Source: JADHMP01 sp964386915 (GTDB taxonomy: Bacteria; Bacteroidota; Bacteroidia; Flavobacteriales; Flavobacteriaceae). From it: DNA of 64,000 nucleotides. The notes under the pieces were generated by a model. It saw only the letters and a program-made list of their open reading frames with translations, was not told the DNA's origin and did no database searches. The stretch lies in contig CAYLUQ010000005.1 in the NCBI GenBank assembly GCA_964386915.1, forward strand, positions 1-64,000, read 5' to 3'. Both the position numbers and the translations under genes were made by a program. This document shows, one piece after another, positions 15,639 through 24,723 of the stretch; position 1 is the stretch's first letter; each line of letters opens with the position of its first letter.

Positions 15639-17060
15639 CTAATTCAGTTTAGCCTCCATCATTTGCTTTAGAGAATGCACAACTTCCGGATATTGATCGG
15701 CTACATTTTTAGTTTCCTTTGCTGCTGTTCTATGGTCATATAGTTCCACATAACCGTCTTTATGCAAGACCATTCTGTGGGTGGTGGTTCTAAGGGTTGT
15801 AGCATCGTTTTTATAAGCTATGACAGGATGTCCTTCTTGTTGCGGTTCTTCTAATATATATTGAAGAGAGGTTCCTTGTGCAAACTCAGGCTTTTTAAGT
15901 CCCGCTAAATCACAAAGGGTAGGAAATATATCTAGTGTTTCTACCAAAGCGGAAGAGCTCACCCCTTGCTGTTGCATTTGGGGGGTGTGAATAATTAAAG
16001 GGGAGCGCAATGCTTCTTCGAACAAGCTGTGTTTGCCCCAAATGCCGTGCTCTCCCAAGTGCCAACCATGATCGCCCCAAAGCACAACAATTGTATTTTG
16101 ATCGGCTCCACTTTCTTTGAGTGCTTGAAGCACTTTTCCAACCTGGGCATCGGCATAACTCACCGCCGCTGCATAGTGTCGGCGCACTTCTTCGGCAAAA
16201 GCGGCATCTTGGTTGGGGTCTTTTCCCCAACGATTGTATTTCATAAATTCTCCTGAAGGGTGCCAAGTCGTTTTCTCTGTGGGCTTAGCGGGATGTTCAA
16301 TAGCAGGAAGTGATCTGCCTTCATAAAGATCGTAATAGGATTTTGGTGCTCCAAAAGGCAAATGTGGCTTTAGGATACCAACAGCAAGAAAAAAAGGCTG
16401 CTCTTGAGCGGCCAGTTGATTTAGTTGTTCTACGGCAGTGGCAGCTATCAATCCGTCTGGATAAAGAAAATCATCCCCTTCTGCATGTTGAAAAATGTCC
16501 ATTTCTTCTGCCTTATGGCGAATTTCTCCCTTGGCCAAACCGTGCATAGCCCCTCGAGGATGCTCCCATGCTCCTACAGGCATAAGATGCTTGTCCCAAG
16601 CCTGAGGCAGTTCCACCTGAAGACTGTCATTCCAATCGGCTCCTCCCCGCCCCCCGGGGTGATGAGACACTTTCCCCACCGAAACTGTGGTATAACCCTG
16701 GGTCTTGAACCACTCTGGCATAGTGGGGGTTACGGTTTCTTTTCCCGCTCTTATTTTTTGGGCTCTTAAAAACAAGGCATCATTGCCGGGAGGCCCATAA
16801 CGTCCGCTAAGTAGCGTGAAACGTGACGGACCACAACTGGGGGCATTAACAAAATGTCGCTCAAAACGAACACCTGTTGCTGCCAATTGATCTATATGGG
16901 GTGAATGGATATAATCGACTCCAAAAGACTTTAATTCGGGTCGTAGATCATCAATGCAAAGCAATAAAATGTTCGGTTTCTGTGGCTTGGGGGTAGACTG
17001 GCAAGCCAGTATCAGTAAACCACTTATAATGAAGAGAGAAAGGATCTTTCTATGTGTCAT
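15639..17060 (-). CDS. Exported sulfatase, iduronate-2-sulfatase-like (lipoprotein)
   Basis: Formylglycine-type sulfatase of 473 residues. A lipobox-ending leader (GLLILAC) is followed by NILLLCIDDLRPEL, the metal Asp pair. The active-site CGPSRFTLLSGR has the C-x-P-S-R signature, whose Cys is converted to formylglycine. HHPGG, HLPFGAPKSYYDLY and WGDHGWHLGEHGIWGKHSLFE supply further ligands. The order resembles iduronate-2-sulfatase and related polysaccharide sulfatases. It needs a maturase, not present here. It stands alone and converges on rho. The substrate is probably a sulfated glycan. Confidence 0.88.
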   Translation of the reverse strand: MTHRKILSLFIISGLLILACQSTPKPQKPNILLLCIDDLRPELKSFGVDYIHSPHIDQLAATGVRFERHFVNAPSCGPSRFTLLSGRYGPPGNDALFLRAQKIRAGKETVTPTMPEWFKTQGYTTVSVGKVSHHPGGRGGADWNDSLQVELPQAWDKHLMPVGAWEHPRGAMHGLAKGEIRHKAEEMDIFQHAEGDDFLYPDGLIAATAVEQLNQLAAQEQPFFLAVGILKPHLPFGAPKSYYDLYEGRSLPAIEHPAKPTEKTTWHPSGEFMKYNRWGKDPNQDAAFAEEVRRHYAAAVSYADAQVGKVLQALKESGADQNTIVVLWGDHGWHLGEHGIWGKHSLFEEALRSPLIIHTPQMQQQGVSSSALVETLDIFPTLCDLAGLKKPEFAQGTSLQYILEEPQQEGHPVIAYKNDATTLRTTTHRMVLHKDGYVELYDHRTAAKETKNVADQYPEVVHSLKQMMEAKLN

Positions 17061-17191
17061 GCTACAAAGCTATTTAGAGTTTGTTTAGCTAAAAATAGCG
17101 ATTTTATTGAGATCCATAGACGATTCTTTTACTCCCTAGTGGAAAGTATAGTAGCGTTCTATAAACATTAATATCGTTACCTCTAAATACC

Positions 17192-17314
17192 ATGAAAGCT
17201 TTGGCAAAAGAGAGTAACAGTTCCGAAAGTGAGAGTCACAGAAAAGGAAAGGAGGATCACGTACTTTCTTTTGAGGGCAAACTTGGCTTTACTAAATTGT
17301 TACAGTCTAGATAG
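17192..17314 (+). CDS. Possible 40-residue small protein in the 17.06-17.44 kb gap
   Basis: The 380-base gap between the sulfatase start and rpsT holds one plausible ORF with an ATG. Its product begins MKALAKESNSSESESHRKGK and is strongly hydrophilic for its first 23 residues. It ends GKLGFTKLLQSR. There is no visible promoter match or relative. The rest of the gap contains only the rpsT terminator. It may be chance. Confidence 0.2.
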   Translation: MKALAKESNSSESESHRKGKEDHVLSFEGKLGFTKLLQSR

Positions 17315-17392
17315 GTCGGCTCGCTGCTCTCTATAGTTCACAAGGAAGAACAAATTGTGTTGGCACTACATTTACGAATAAAAAAGTAGGGC

Positions 17393-17424
17393 CATAAAAA
17401 AAAGCTTCCTTAGGGAAGCCTTTT
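17393..17424 (-). terminator. Terminator of the tRNA-Glu / rpsT transcript
   Basis: aagcttcc (17402-17409) and ggaagcctt (17414-17422) form a stem with a four-base loop. On the minus strand it is followed by eight Ts. It lies 20 bases after the rpsT stop. Confidence 0.85.
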
Positions 17425-17443
17425 GAATTCGGTGCTAAAATCT

Positions 17444-17695
17444 TTAAAGCGCACTCACGTGCTTTGCTAATTTAGATTTTAGGTTGGCGGCTTTATTAGC
17501 GTGAATAATATTCTTTTTAGAAAGCTTATCAATCAAAGACACCACATCTGGAAAAGCTTTTTGCGCTTCTTTCTTATTGGTCATGTCACGTAACTTACGG
17601 ATGGCATTACGCGCCGTTTTGTGTTGAAAACGATTGCGTAAACGCTTTTTGTTGTTTGATCGAATGCGCTTTAACGCAGATTTATGATTTGCCAT
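17444..17695 (-). CDS. rpsT: 30S ribosomal protein S20
   Basis: Basic 83-residue protein starting MANHKSALKRIRSNNKKRLRN, the S20 signature, with NIIHANKAANLKSKLAKHVSAL at the C-terminus. It binds 16S rRNA in the small subunit. The gene follows tRNA-Glu by 20 bases with no promoter between, so both are probably on one transcript that ends at 17393. Confidence 0.97.
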   Translation of the reverse strand: MANHKSALKRIRSNNKKRLRNRFQHKTARNAIRKLRDMTNKKEAQKAFPDVVSLIDKLSKKNIIHANKAANLKSKLAKHVSAL

Positions 17696-17715
17696 ATACT
17701 TTAACTATTATATTG

Positions 17716-17787
17716 TAGCCCGTAGGGGAATCGAACCCCTCTTTCCAGGATGAAAACCTGGCGTCCTAACCGATAGACGAACGGGCC
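17716..17787 (-). tRNA. tRNA-Glu (TTC anticodon)
   Basis: The 72-base minus-strand fold is complete. The acceptor GGCCCGT/ACGGGCT has a G-T pair at 1-72, the D loop is intact, and the anticodon loop TTTTCAT has anticodon TTC between CCAGG and CCTGG. The T loop is TTCGATT. No CCA is encoded. Confidence 0.96.
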
Positions 17788-17802
17788 ATAAATTTTCGTG
17801 CG

Positions 17803-17833
17803 CAAATGTAAGTTTAAATATATTATTATACAA
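17803..17833 (-). promoter_or_regulatory. Promoter of tRNA-Glu and rpsT
   Basis: On the minus strand TTG (17831-17833), 20 bases, then TACATTTG (17803-17810): exact matches and ideal spacing for the Bacteroidota primary sigma factor. The tRNA begins 16 bases downstream. Confidence 0.75.
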
Positions 17834-17899
17834 CCAAAATCTGTTCGCAAATTAGAAACCACTCTTTTAGCTTTAAAAAGTCTTGGTCTTACTGAGGAT

Positions 17900-19378
17900 T
17901 TAATAGGCTTTGGCAAACAAAACGCGTTGGGTTGAAGGCTTGCCAGAATAGATGCACTGACCCGATTCTTTTGGTTGATCTAAAGGAATACAGCGAATAG
18001 TGGCCTTGGTTTCCTTTTTAATTTTTTCTTCGGTTTCAGGAGTACCGTCCCAATGTGCTGCAATAAAACCTCCTTTGTCGTTTAAAACACTTTTAAAGGT
18101 TTCATAATCATTGACTGTAGTGATGCGGTCGTCTCGCATTTTTTTCGCTTTTTCAAACAAATCGGTTTGCATTTCTGGAAGCGTAAGGCGCACCCATTCC
18201 ACCACTTTGTCTAAAGGCATAAAACTTTTCTCTAAGGTATCTCTTCGGGCAATTTCAACCGTTCCTTTTTCAAGGTCTTTGGGTCCAATAGCAATGCGCA
18301 CCGGCACACCTTTGAGTTCATAGTCGTTAAATTTAAACCCAGGTGTAAGGTTTTCTCTATTGTCAAATTTCACACGAATGTTATGGGCCCTTAATTCCTT
18401 TTGCAATTGCTCAGCCACTTCAGCAATGGCATGTTGCTGTTCTTCGGTCTTAAAGATAGGCACAATAATCACTTGAATAGGTGCTAAGTTAGGAGGTAGC
18501 ACAAGGCCATTATCGTCTCCATGCGTCATGATAAGGGCTCCCATCAATCGGGTGGAAACGCCCCAAGAGGTGGCCCATACATATTCATTTTTACCTTCTT
18601 TTGTGGCAAATTTTACATCAAATGCTTTGGCAAAATTTTGACCTAAAAAATGAGAAGTTCCGGCTTGTAGGGCTTTGCCATCACTCATCAGTGCTTCAAT
18701 ACAATAGGTTTCTACAGCACCGGCAAAGCGTTCACTTTCAGTCTTAATTCCCTGAATTACCGGAATGGCCATATAGTCTTCTACAAATTGTGCATAGAGG
18801 GCATTGATGGTTTTGGTTTCAGCTAAAGCTTCTTCTTTGGTGGCATGCGCAGTGTGCCCTTCTTGCCATAAGAATTCGGCAGTGCGCAAAAACAAACGGG
18901 TTCGCATTTCCCAACGCACCACATTGGCCCATTGGTTGAGCAAAATGGGCAAATCCCGATAGGATTGAATCCAGTTTTTATAAGTGTTCCAAATAATAGC
19001 CTCACTAGTGGGGCGCACCACAAGTTCTTCTTCTAGCTTGGCATTTGGATCCACCATAAGTTTACCGGGTTTGTCAGGATCATTCTTCAATCTATAGTGC
19101 GTCACTATGGCACATTCTTTGGCAAATCCTTCGGCATTTTTTTCTTCTGCCTCAAACAAATGTTTAGGCACAAACAAAGGGAAGTAGGCGTTTTCATGCC
19201 CGGTTTCCTTGAACATTTGGTCAAGTTGGGCTTGCATTTTTTCCCAGATGGAATAGCCATAAGGCTTAATCACCATACAGCCACGAACGGCTGCATTTTC
19301 TGCTAAATCGGCTTTAACCACCAATTCGTTATACCATTTTGAATAATCTTCGCTTTGTGTTGTAAGTTTTTTGGCCAT
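17900..19378 (-). CDS. proS: Prolyl-tRNA synthetase, short archaeal/eukaryotic-type
   Basis: Class II synthetase of 492 residues. It lacks the editing insert of the long bacterial form. Visible features are the motif-2 region RWEMRTRLFLRTAEFLWQEGHTAHAT, QAGTSHFLGQNFAKAF, the motif-3 region GALIMTHGDDNGLVLPPNLAP, and a C-terminal anticodon domain followed by the type-specific extension ending RVLFAKAY. This form is standard in Bacteroidota. It is a single gene running toward tRNA-Glu. Confidence 0.96.
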   Translation of the reverse strand: MAKKLTTQSEDYSKWYNELVVKADLAENAAVRGCMVIKPYGYSIWEKMQAQLDQMFKETGHENAYFPLFVPKHLFEAEEKNAEGFAKECAIVTHYRLKNDPDKPGKLMVDPNAKLEEELVVRPTSEAIIWNTYKNWIQSYRDLPILLNQWANVVRWEMRTRLFLRTAEFLWQEGHTAHATKEEALAETKTINALYAQFVEDYMAIPVIQGIKTESERFAGAVETYCIEALMSDGKALQAGTSHFLGQNFAKAFDVKFATKEGKNEYVWATSWGVSTRLMGALIMTHGDDNGLVLPPNLAPIQVIIVPIFKTEEQQHAIAEVAEQLQKELRAHNIRVKFDNRENLTPGFKFNDYELKGVPVRIAIGPKDLEKGTVEIARRDTLEKSFMPLDKVVEWVRLTLPEMQTDLFEKAKKMRDDRITTVNDYETFKSVLNDKGGFIAAHWDGTPETEEKIKKETKATIRCIPLDQPKESGQCIYSGKPSTQRVLFAKAY

Positions 19379-19476
19379 TATTTTTTTGGCATAGATTTTG
19401 CCCTTATCTTGTTAAAACATGAATCTTGGATGCAAAACTAAACTTTTTAGCAAACAAATTCGCAAAACGACGTATT

Positions 19477-20679
19477 ATGAAAACACCAAAAATTAAATTT
19501 TTCTTTAGCGCTTCAACCCTATTTGTTTTTGGATTACTGCTTGTGAATTGTGCAGGTTTTCAAAATGCGAGCTACTATCCAAGTGATGGCATTTATGGCG
19601 ATCAAGTAGTGGTCGTTAAAAAAACAGAAAACACCAACGGTAAATACTACAAACAATATTTTCAGAATCTCGATGATGAATATAGCTCCCTTCCCAATGA
19701 TGCGGTCTATTTTACTGATCCCGATGCGTATGCCACCCCAATAGATCAAACTAGTGCGCAGGCTCAACAAATACCTTGGGGGGGACAAACCACTTCTACC
19801 GATGTATATATTTTCAACAACAGACCCGCTTTTGGTTTTGGCTTCAATAATTTTGGTTGGGGCTTTAATGCCTTTAACTATGGGATCGATCCTTTTTTCT
19901 ATGGCTACAATCCCTATAATGGTTTTGGGTTTAGAAACCGTTTTTATAGCCCTTGGTGGAATGGCTATCAACCGTTTTTCAATCCGTTCTACAGTCCCTT
20001 TTATAGTCCTTTTTATTATGGCTATGCCGGACTGCATTATCGCCCCCCTTTTTACGGAAATTATTACAACAACCGCTTCTACAGAAATACGAAAAGAAAA
20101 GGCTACAATACTCCCTACGCCGGTTTGAGTAACAGCCGCCGGGGAGAAAAAACATATCGCAATAGCCGCAATAGCGAGAACCGAAACCAACGGGCGCAAA
20201 ACACGCGCCAAAAGTCGAATGAATTTGCTACTCGTGCTGCTATTAATCGCTTGAATATTGGAAGAAGTGCCCTATATTTAAATGGAGTGCCCTATAGAGC
20301 CCAAGGAACACAAGCCACCCTTAATTCACGTGGAGCGGCAAGAGGGAACGCAAACCAAGGGATTGTAAATGGTCGTAACCTTCAACAGTATGGCGTGACC
20401 ACCAAACAACAAACGCCAAGAACCAATACAGAAGGAAGACGTTTTTCTCAATCGAGATATACTAATTCTGATGCCTTTAAAAGCATGCGTACTACAACGA
20501 GAAACACGCCCACTCAGCGGCAAAATTACAACTATAGCCCACAACCAAGCCGCTCAAACTATTCCAATAGCACAAATCGCAATAGCAGCTATCGTTCTAG
20601 TGCACCTTCGCGTGGAACAAGTTCCTATCGAGGCTCCTCCTCTGTGAGTAGGGGAAGATCTTCTGGAAGGAGGAATTAA
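19477..20679 (+). CDS. Low-complexity surface lipoprotein, function unknown
   Basis: 400 residues from the ATG at 19477; an upstream TTG at 19426 would add 17 residues before a clear lipoprotein leader (FVFGLLLVNCAG, Cys about 25). After a short acidic part, residues about 110-200 are almost all Gly, Phe, Tyr, Asn and Trp (FGFGFNNFGWGFNAFNYG, FYSPFYSPFYYGYAGLHY). The C-terminal 200 residues are Ser/Asn/Arg/Gln-rich and basic. There are no catalytic motifs. The composition suggests a disordered or aggregating envelope protein. It lies 38 bases before the outer-membrane transporter gene and may share its transcript. Confidence 0.75.
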   Translation: MKTPKIKFFFSASTLFVFGLLLVNCAGFQNASYYPSDGIYGDQVVVVKKTENTNGKYYKQYFQNLDDEYSSLPNDAVYFTDPDAYATPIDQTSAQAQQIPWGGQTTSTDVYIFNNRPAFGFGFNNFGWGFNAFNYGIDPFFYGYNPYNGFGFRNRFYSPWWNGYQPFFNPFYSPFYSPFYYGYAGLHYRPPFYGNYYNNRFYRNTKRKGYNTPYAGLSNSRRGEKTYRNSRNSENRNQRAQNTRQKSNEFATRAAINRLNIGRSALYLNGVPYRAQGTQATLNSRGAARGNANQGIVNGRNLQQYGVTTKQQTPRTNTEGRRFSQSRYTNSDAFKSMRTTTRNTPTQRQNYNYSPQPSRSNYSNSTNRNSSYRSSAPSRGTSSYRGSSSVSRGRSSGRRN

Positions 20680-20717
20680 ATTCGGTCAATTCTTGTATTC
20701 ATTCTAAATTCTAAACA

Positions 20718-22232
20718 ATGAGATCCTACACCCTAGCCCTTATTGCTACATTTGTAGCACCCTTTTGCATGAGTCAATCCGTTAATGAAGTGGTAGGACA
20801 CACGCTTCCTCAACTAAACGGTTCGGCCCGCTACAGTGCCATGGCAGGGGCTTTTGGAGCCTTGGGAGGCGATCTGACCGCTGTTAGTCAAAATCCTGCT
20901 GCTGGAGCCGTATTCTTACATTCAGAGGTAGGCCTTACTGGCGGCTTTTATGAAGCGCAAACCAAAACCAACTACTTTGGCAGTAGACTTCAACAAGAGA
21001 ATTCCAATTTCAACATCAATCAATTTGGGCTTAATTTGGTATTTAACAACTCTCAAGAAGACTCCGACTGGAAAAGGGTCAATGTTGGATTTAATATGCA
21101 TACCCAAACCCAATTTTCTAATCAATATAATGCCCAAGGCTATAACAGTCGAAATGGATTAGATGCTTATTTTCTCTATTATGCAGATGGTATTCCCCTT
21201 AGTGAAATTGAATTGTATGACAATGAAACTATAACCGATGCCTATCAAGAATTGGGAGAAGTATATGGCTTTGGCGCCCAGCAGGCCTTTTTGGGTTTTC
21301 ATGCCTATGCTATTAATCCGAATGCAACCACAGCCGAAAATGACACCTATAGTTCTAATGCGCTTTATACTAAATTATTTCACGACTATTATCTCAACGA
21401 CTTAGGACACCACAGAAAGTATAGTTTCAATGTGGGCAGTGTATATAAAGATGTTTTGTTTTTGGGAGCCAATCTAAATTTGCATAAAATCAGATATCAA
21501 AAAACGGAAAGTATAAAAGAATATGACTATGCTCCCAACTCCAATTTGAATGAATTGTATTTTGAAAATGAATTGACTAGCTACGGCAATGGAATTTCCA
21601 TGCAATTAGGGGCTATATTCAATCTCGACAACTGGCGCCTAGGGCTTTCCTATGACAGTCCACAATGGCTAGAAATCAATGAAGAATTGCAACAATATGT
21701 GGCTGCAAGCCACTATATTTCCGGCACCCCCTATAATGATATTGTAGCACCAGATTATATCAATTTTTATGAACCCTATCAGATGAAGTTACCTTCAAAA
21801 CTAACGGCTAGTTTTGCCTATATTATTGGAAAAAAAGGCTTAATTAGCGTTGACTACAGCACCCAAAATTTTCAAAATATCCACTTTTCAGATAATCAAA
21901 ATAGCAACTATTTTAATACCCTTAATCAAAATATTAGCTCAACGTTTCAAAGTGTTCAACAATTGCGTCTTGGGGCAGAATATCGCATAAAGCGCATAAG
22001 TTTTAGAGGGGGCTTTTTTAGCCAACAAGCTGCCCTAAAACAAATTGATGAGGCAAACACCGGTGTCACCACCGGACTGGGTCTCGATTTTGGCAATAAA
22101 AACTTAAATTTAGCATTGGTCTTTCAACAGCAAAATTCTCGCTATAGCTTATTGAATGAAGGCTTAACAGACAGCTACAATTTATTTGAAAAAATTACAC
22201 AATTTGTGATTAGCTATAACCTCAAACTTTAG
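20718..22232 (+). CDS. Outer-membrane transport barrel, OmpP1/FadL/TodX-like
   Basis: 504 residues with a Sec leader (LALIATFVAPFCMSQS). The N-terminal hatch-like region is LNGSARYSAMAGAFGALGGDLTAVSQNPAAGAVF, the FadL/OmpP1 family mark in Bacteroidota. A long barrel of alternating strands follows and ends FVISYNLKL. FadL-type proteins pass hydrophobic molecules such as fatty acids across the outer membrane. The actual cargo is not shown. Confidence 0.85.
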   Translation: MRSYTLALIATFVAPFCMSQSVNEVVGHTLPQLNGSARYSAMAGAFGALGGDLTAVSQNPAAGAVFLHSEVGLTGGFYEAQTKTNYFGSRLQQENSNFNINQFGLNLVFNNSQEDSDWKRVNVGFNMHTQTQFSNQYNAQGYNSRNGLDAYFLYYADGIPLSEIELYDNETITDAYQELGEVYGFGAQQAFLGFHAYAINPNATTAENDTYSSNALYTKLFHDYYLNDLGHHRKYSFNVGSVYKDVLFLGANLNLHKIRYQKTESIKEYDYAPNSNLNELYFENELTSYGNGISMQLGAIFNLDNWRLGLSYDSPQWLEINEELQQYVAASHYISGTPYNDIVAPDYINFYEPYQMKLPSKLTASFAYIIGKKGLISVDYSTQNFQNIHFSDNQNSNYFNTLNQNISSTFQSVQQLRLGAEYRIKRISFRGGFFSQQAALKQIDEANTGVTTGLGLDFGNKNLNLALVFQQQNSRYSLLNEGLTDSYNLFEKITQFVISYNLKL

Positions 22233-22269
22233 GCCTTTAACAGGAGTTTCTAAACTAGGTAGAATGTAG

Positions 22270-22277
22270 TATATTTG
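22270..22277 (+). promoter_or_regulatory. -7 box of the folE operon
   Basis: TATATTTG matches TAnnTTTG exactly, 17 bases before the folE ATG at 22295. An upstream GTG at 22277 overlaps this box, which argues for the ATG start. Confidence 0.5.
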
Positions 22278-22294
22278 TGCTTTTATTTAGAGCT

Positions 22295-22975
22295 ATGAAG
22301 CTAGAAAAAATAATCACTGAAACTGAGGATCAATTAGGAGATGAACACCACTCTAGTTCGGCTATTACGCCACTTAGAGAAGATGCCTTTGAGCGAAGTG
22401 ATGACGAAAAAATAGTCTTGATTCAAGAAAAAGTGCAAGATATTCTTCAAATTCTTGGCATGGATTTGAATGACGATAGTCTCAAAGGAACCCCTATGCG
22501 CGTGGCTAAAATGTATGTCAACGAAATTTTTGGCGGACTCAAGCCCGAGAAAAAGCCCAAAGCCTCAACGTTTAAAAACAATTACCGCTACGGCGAAATG
22601 TTGGTGGAAAAAAATATTACTCTCTACTCTACTTGTGAGCACCACCTCCTCCCCATTGTAGGAAAAGCACATTTAGCCTATATATCTAATGGGTCCGTGG
22701 TAGGACTTTCAAAAATGAATCGCATTGTGGACTATTATGCAAAAAGACCACAAGTACAAGAAAGACTTACCCTGCAAATTGTGCAGGAAATGCAGCAAAT
22801 TTTAAACACTAAAGATGTAGCTTGCGTGATAGATGCCAAACATTTATGCGTGAATTCAAGAGGGATCAATGATATTAGCAGCAGCACGGTGACTAGTGAA
22901 TTTGGAGGACGATTCAAAAGCCAAGAACTCAAACAAGAGTTTCTCAACTACATCCAAATTGACACTGAATTTTAA
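22295..22975 (+). CDS. folE: GTP cyclohydrolase I
   Basis: Converts GTP to 7,8-dihydroneopterin triphosphate, the first step of folate/pterin synthesis. From the ATG at 22295 the protein has 226 residues. Zinc and catalytic motifs are STCEHHLLP and the later CVIDAKHLCVNSRG, and the GTP site is VVGLSKMNRIVDYYAKRPQVQERLT. The first 50 residues are a variable acidic extension. The stop and the cysS start share a base (TAATG), so translation is coupled. Confidence 0.96.
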   Translation: MKLEKIITETEDQLGDEHHSSSAITPLREDAFERSDDEKIVLIQEKVQDILQILGMDLNDDSLKGTPMRVAKMYVNEIFGGLKPEKKPKASTFKNNYRYGEMLVEKNITLYSTCEHHLLPIVGKAHLAYISNGSVVGLSKMNRIVDYYAKRPQVQERLTLQIVQEMQQILNTKDVACVIDAKHLCVNSRGINDISSSTVTSEFGGRFKSQELKQEFLNYIQIDTEF

Positions 22976-24450
22976 TGCAAGCGCAACTTAAAGTTTTTAA
23001 TTCCTTAAGTGGTCAAAAAGAACCTTTTAGTCCACTTGAGCCGCCTCATGTAGGGCTCTATGTTTGTGGTCCAACCGTCTATAGCAATGTTCACTTAGGT
23101 AATTGCAGAACCTTTATTTCTTTTGACTTAATTTATCGCTATTTGCAACACCTTGGCTATAAGGTGCGCTACGTTCGCAATATTACCGATGCTGGTCATT
23201 TAGAAAATGACGCCGACGAAGGAGAAGATCGCATTTCAAAAAAAGCTCGTCTTGAAGCCATTGAGCCTATGGAAGTGGTACAACGCTACACGGTTGATTT
23301 TCATGCTATTTTAGCTCAATTTAACAACCTACCTCCTAGCATAGAACCCACTGCCACTGGGCATATTGTAGAACAAATTGAATTGATTAAAGTTTTACTT
23401 GATGGTCATTTTGCTTATGAAGTAAATGGCTCGGTCTATTTTGATGTTCTAAAATTTAACGAAGCCTACACCTATGGGCTTTTGAGTAAAAGAAAAATTG
23501 AAGATTTAATTCACAATACTCGTGCGTTAGAAGGACAGAGTGATAAAAAAAATCCTCAAGATTTTGCCCTATGGAAAAAAGCTGAACCCGAGCATATTAT
23601 GCGTTGGCCTTCTCCTTGGGGAGACGGATTTCCGGGTTGGCACTTAGAGTGTACTGTGATGAGCACCAAATATTTAGGAGAAGAATTTGATATTCACGGT
23701 GGAGGTATGGACTTGAAATTTCCTCATCACGAATGTGAAATAGCACAAGCCACCGCCGCCTCAGGAAAAAACCCTGTTCGCTATTGGTTTCATGCCAATA
23801 TGTTGACCCTCAACGGTAAGAAAATGGCTAAATCAACTGGGAATAATATTTTACCCAATGAAATATTTAGCGGTAAAAACAAACTCTTTTCTAAACCCTA
23901 CTCACCCGAAGTAGTTCGGTTTTTCTTGCTACAAGCTCACTACAGAAGTATTGTAGATATTAGCGAACAAGCTCTTTTGGCTTCCGAAAAAGGATTTAAT
24001 AGACTCATGGAAGGCTTTGCAGCCTTGGACAATCTCGAGGAACAACACCAAAACGACTTCGACTTTGCCACTTGGGAAAGCCATTGCTATGCGGCTATGA
24101 ATGATGATTTCAACAGCCCGCAGCTTATAGCCCATCTTTTTGAAGCAGTTAAGTTTATTGTAGCTGCAAAGCAAGGCAATGTTTCAATAGATGGGGCAAC
24201 AAAAAGCCAATTGAAGGCAAAATTAAAAGCGTTTATCTTTGAGGTGCTAGGGCTTAAAATGCCACAAAAAAACGAAGCACAACAAGATAATAAAACGCTA
24301 AATGGAACCATAGAATTGTTGTTATCTCTTCGCCATAAAGCTCGTGAGAATAAAGACTTTGCCACAGCCGATGAAATTAGAGACGCCCTGCAAGCCCTTG
24401 GCATACAAATTAATGACGCTGCCGAAAACAGCAACTACACAATTTCGTAA
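22975..24450 (+). CDS. cysS: Cysteinyl-tRNA synthetase
   Basis: Class I synthetase of 491 residues. HIGH-type motif TVYSNVHLGNCR with the upstream zinc Cys in YVCGPTVY, the second zinc region WHLECTVMS, HHECEIAQ, and KMAKSTGNN as the KMSKS motif (Ala replaces Ser). The C-terminal DALR-like helical domain is complete. It overlaps folE by one base and is followed by yidD after 3 bases. Confidence 0.96.
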   Translation: MQAQLKVFNSLSGQKEPFSPLEPPHVGLYVCGPTVYSNVHLGNCRTFISFDLIYRYLQHLGYKVRYVRNITDAGHLENDADEGEDRISKKARLEAIEPMEVVQRYTVDFHAILAQFNNLPPSIEPTATGHIVEQIELIKVLLDGHFAYEVNGSVYFDVLKFNEAYTYGLLSKRKIEDLIHNTRALEGQSDKKNPQDFALWKKAEPEHIMRWPSPWGDGFPGWHLECTVMSTKYLGEEFDIHGGGMDLKFPHHECEIAQATAASGKNPVRYWFHANMLTLNGKKMAKSTGNNILPNEIFSGKNKLFSKPYSPEVVRFFLLQAHYRSIVDISEQALLASEKGFNRLMEGFAALDNLEEQHQNDFDFATWESHCYAAMNDDFNSPQLIAHLFEAVKFIVAAKQGNVSIDGATKSQLKAKLKAFIFEVLGLKMPQKNEAQQDNKTLNGTIELLLSLRHKARENKDFATADEIRDALQALGIQINDAAENSNYTIS

Positions 24451-24453
24451 CAG

Positions 24454-24678
24454 ATGATAAAAAAGTGGTTGGCTTTCCCACTAATATTGATTTTTAAGGC
24501 CTACCAGGTTTTGATTTCTCCCCTCCTACCCCCCAGTTGTCGCTACCAGCCCACCTGTTCACAATATGGTGTAGAGGCCTTACAAAAACACGGCCTGTGG
24601 AAGGGCAGTTGGCTTACGCTTAAGCGTTTATCTAAATGTCATCCGTGGGGGGGCAAGGGATATGACCCAGTGCCCTAA
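24454..24678 (+). CDS. yidD: YidD, membrane protein insertion efficiency factor
   Basis: 74 residues: an amphipathic N-terminus (WLAFPLILIFKAYQVLISPLLPPSC) then CRYQPTCSQYGVEALQKHG and LKRLSKCHPWGGKGYDPVP, the family signature with its three conserved Cys. It is a small peripheral inner-membrane protein thought to assist YidC-dependent insertion. Part of the folE-cysS-yidD-lgt run. Confidence 0.95.
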   Translation: MIKKWLAFPLILIFKAYQVLISPLLPPSCRYQPTCSQYGVEALQKHGLWKGSWLTLKRLSKCHPWGGKGYDPVP

Positions 24679-24723
24679 TAGTCTTTAAAAATTTAATTAC
24701 TTTAGCCTAGAAATCAATTGAAA

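Noticed and set aside
19534..20211. A 225-codon open frame on the minus strand
   Set aside because: It is antisense to the low-complexity lipoprotein gene and is Ile/Val/Lys-rich, the shadow of Tyr/Asn/Gly codons. The plus-strand protein has a clear lipobox.
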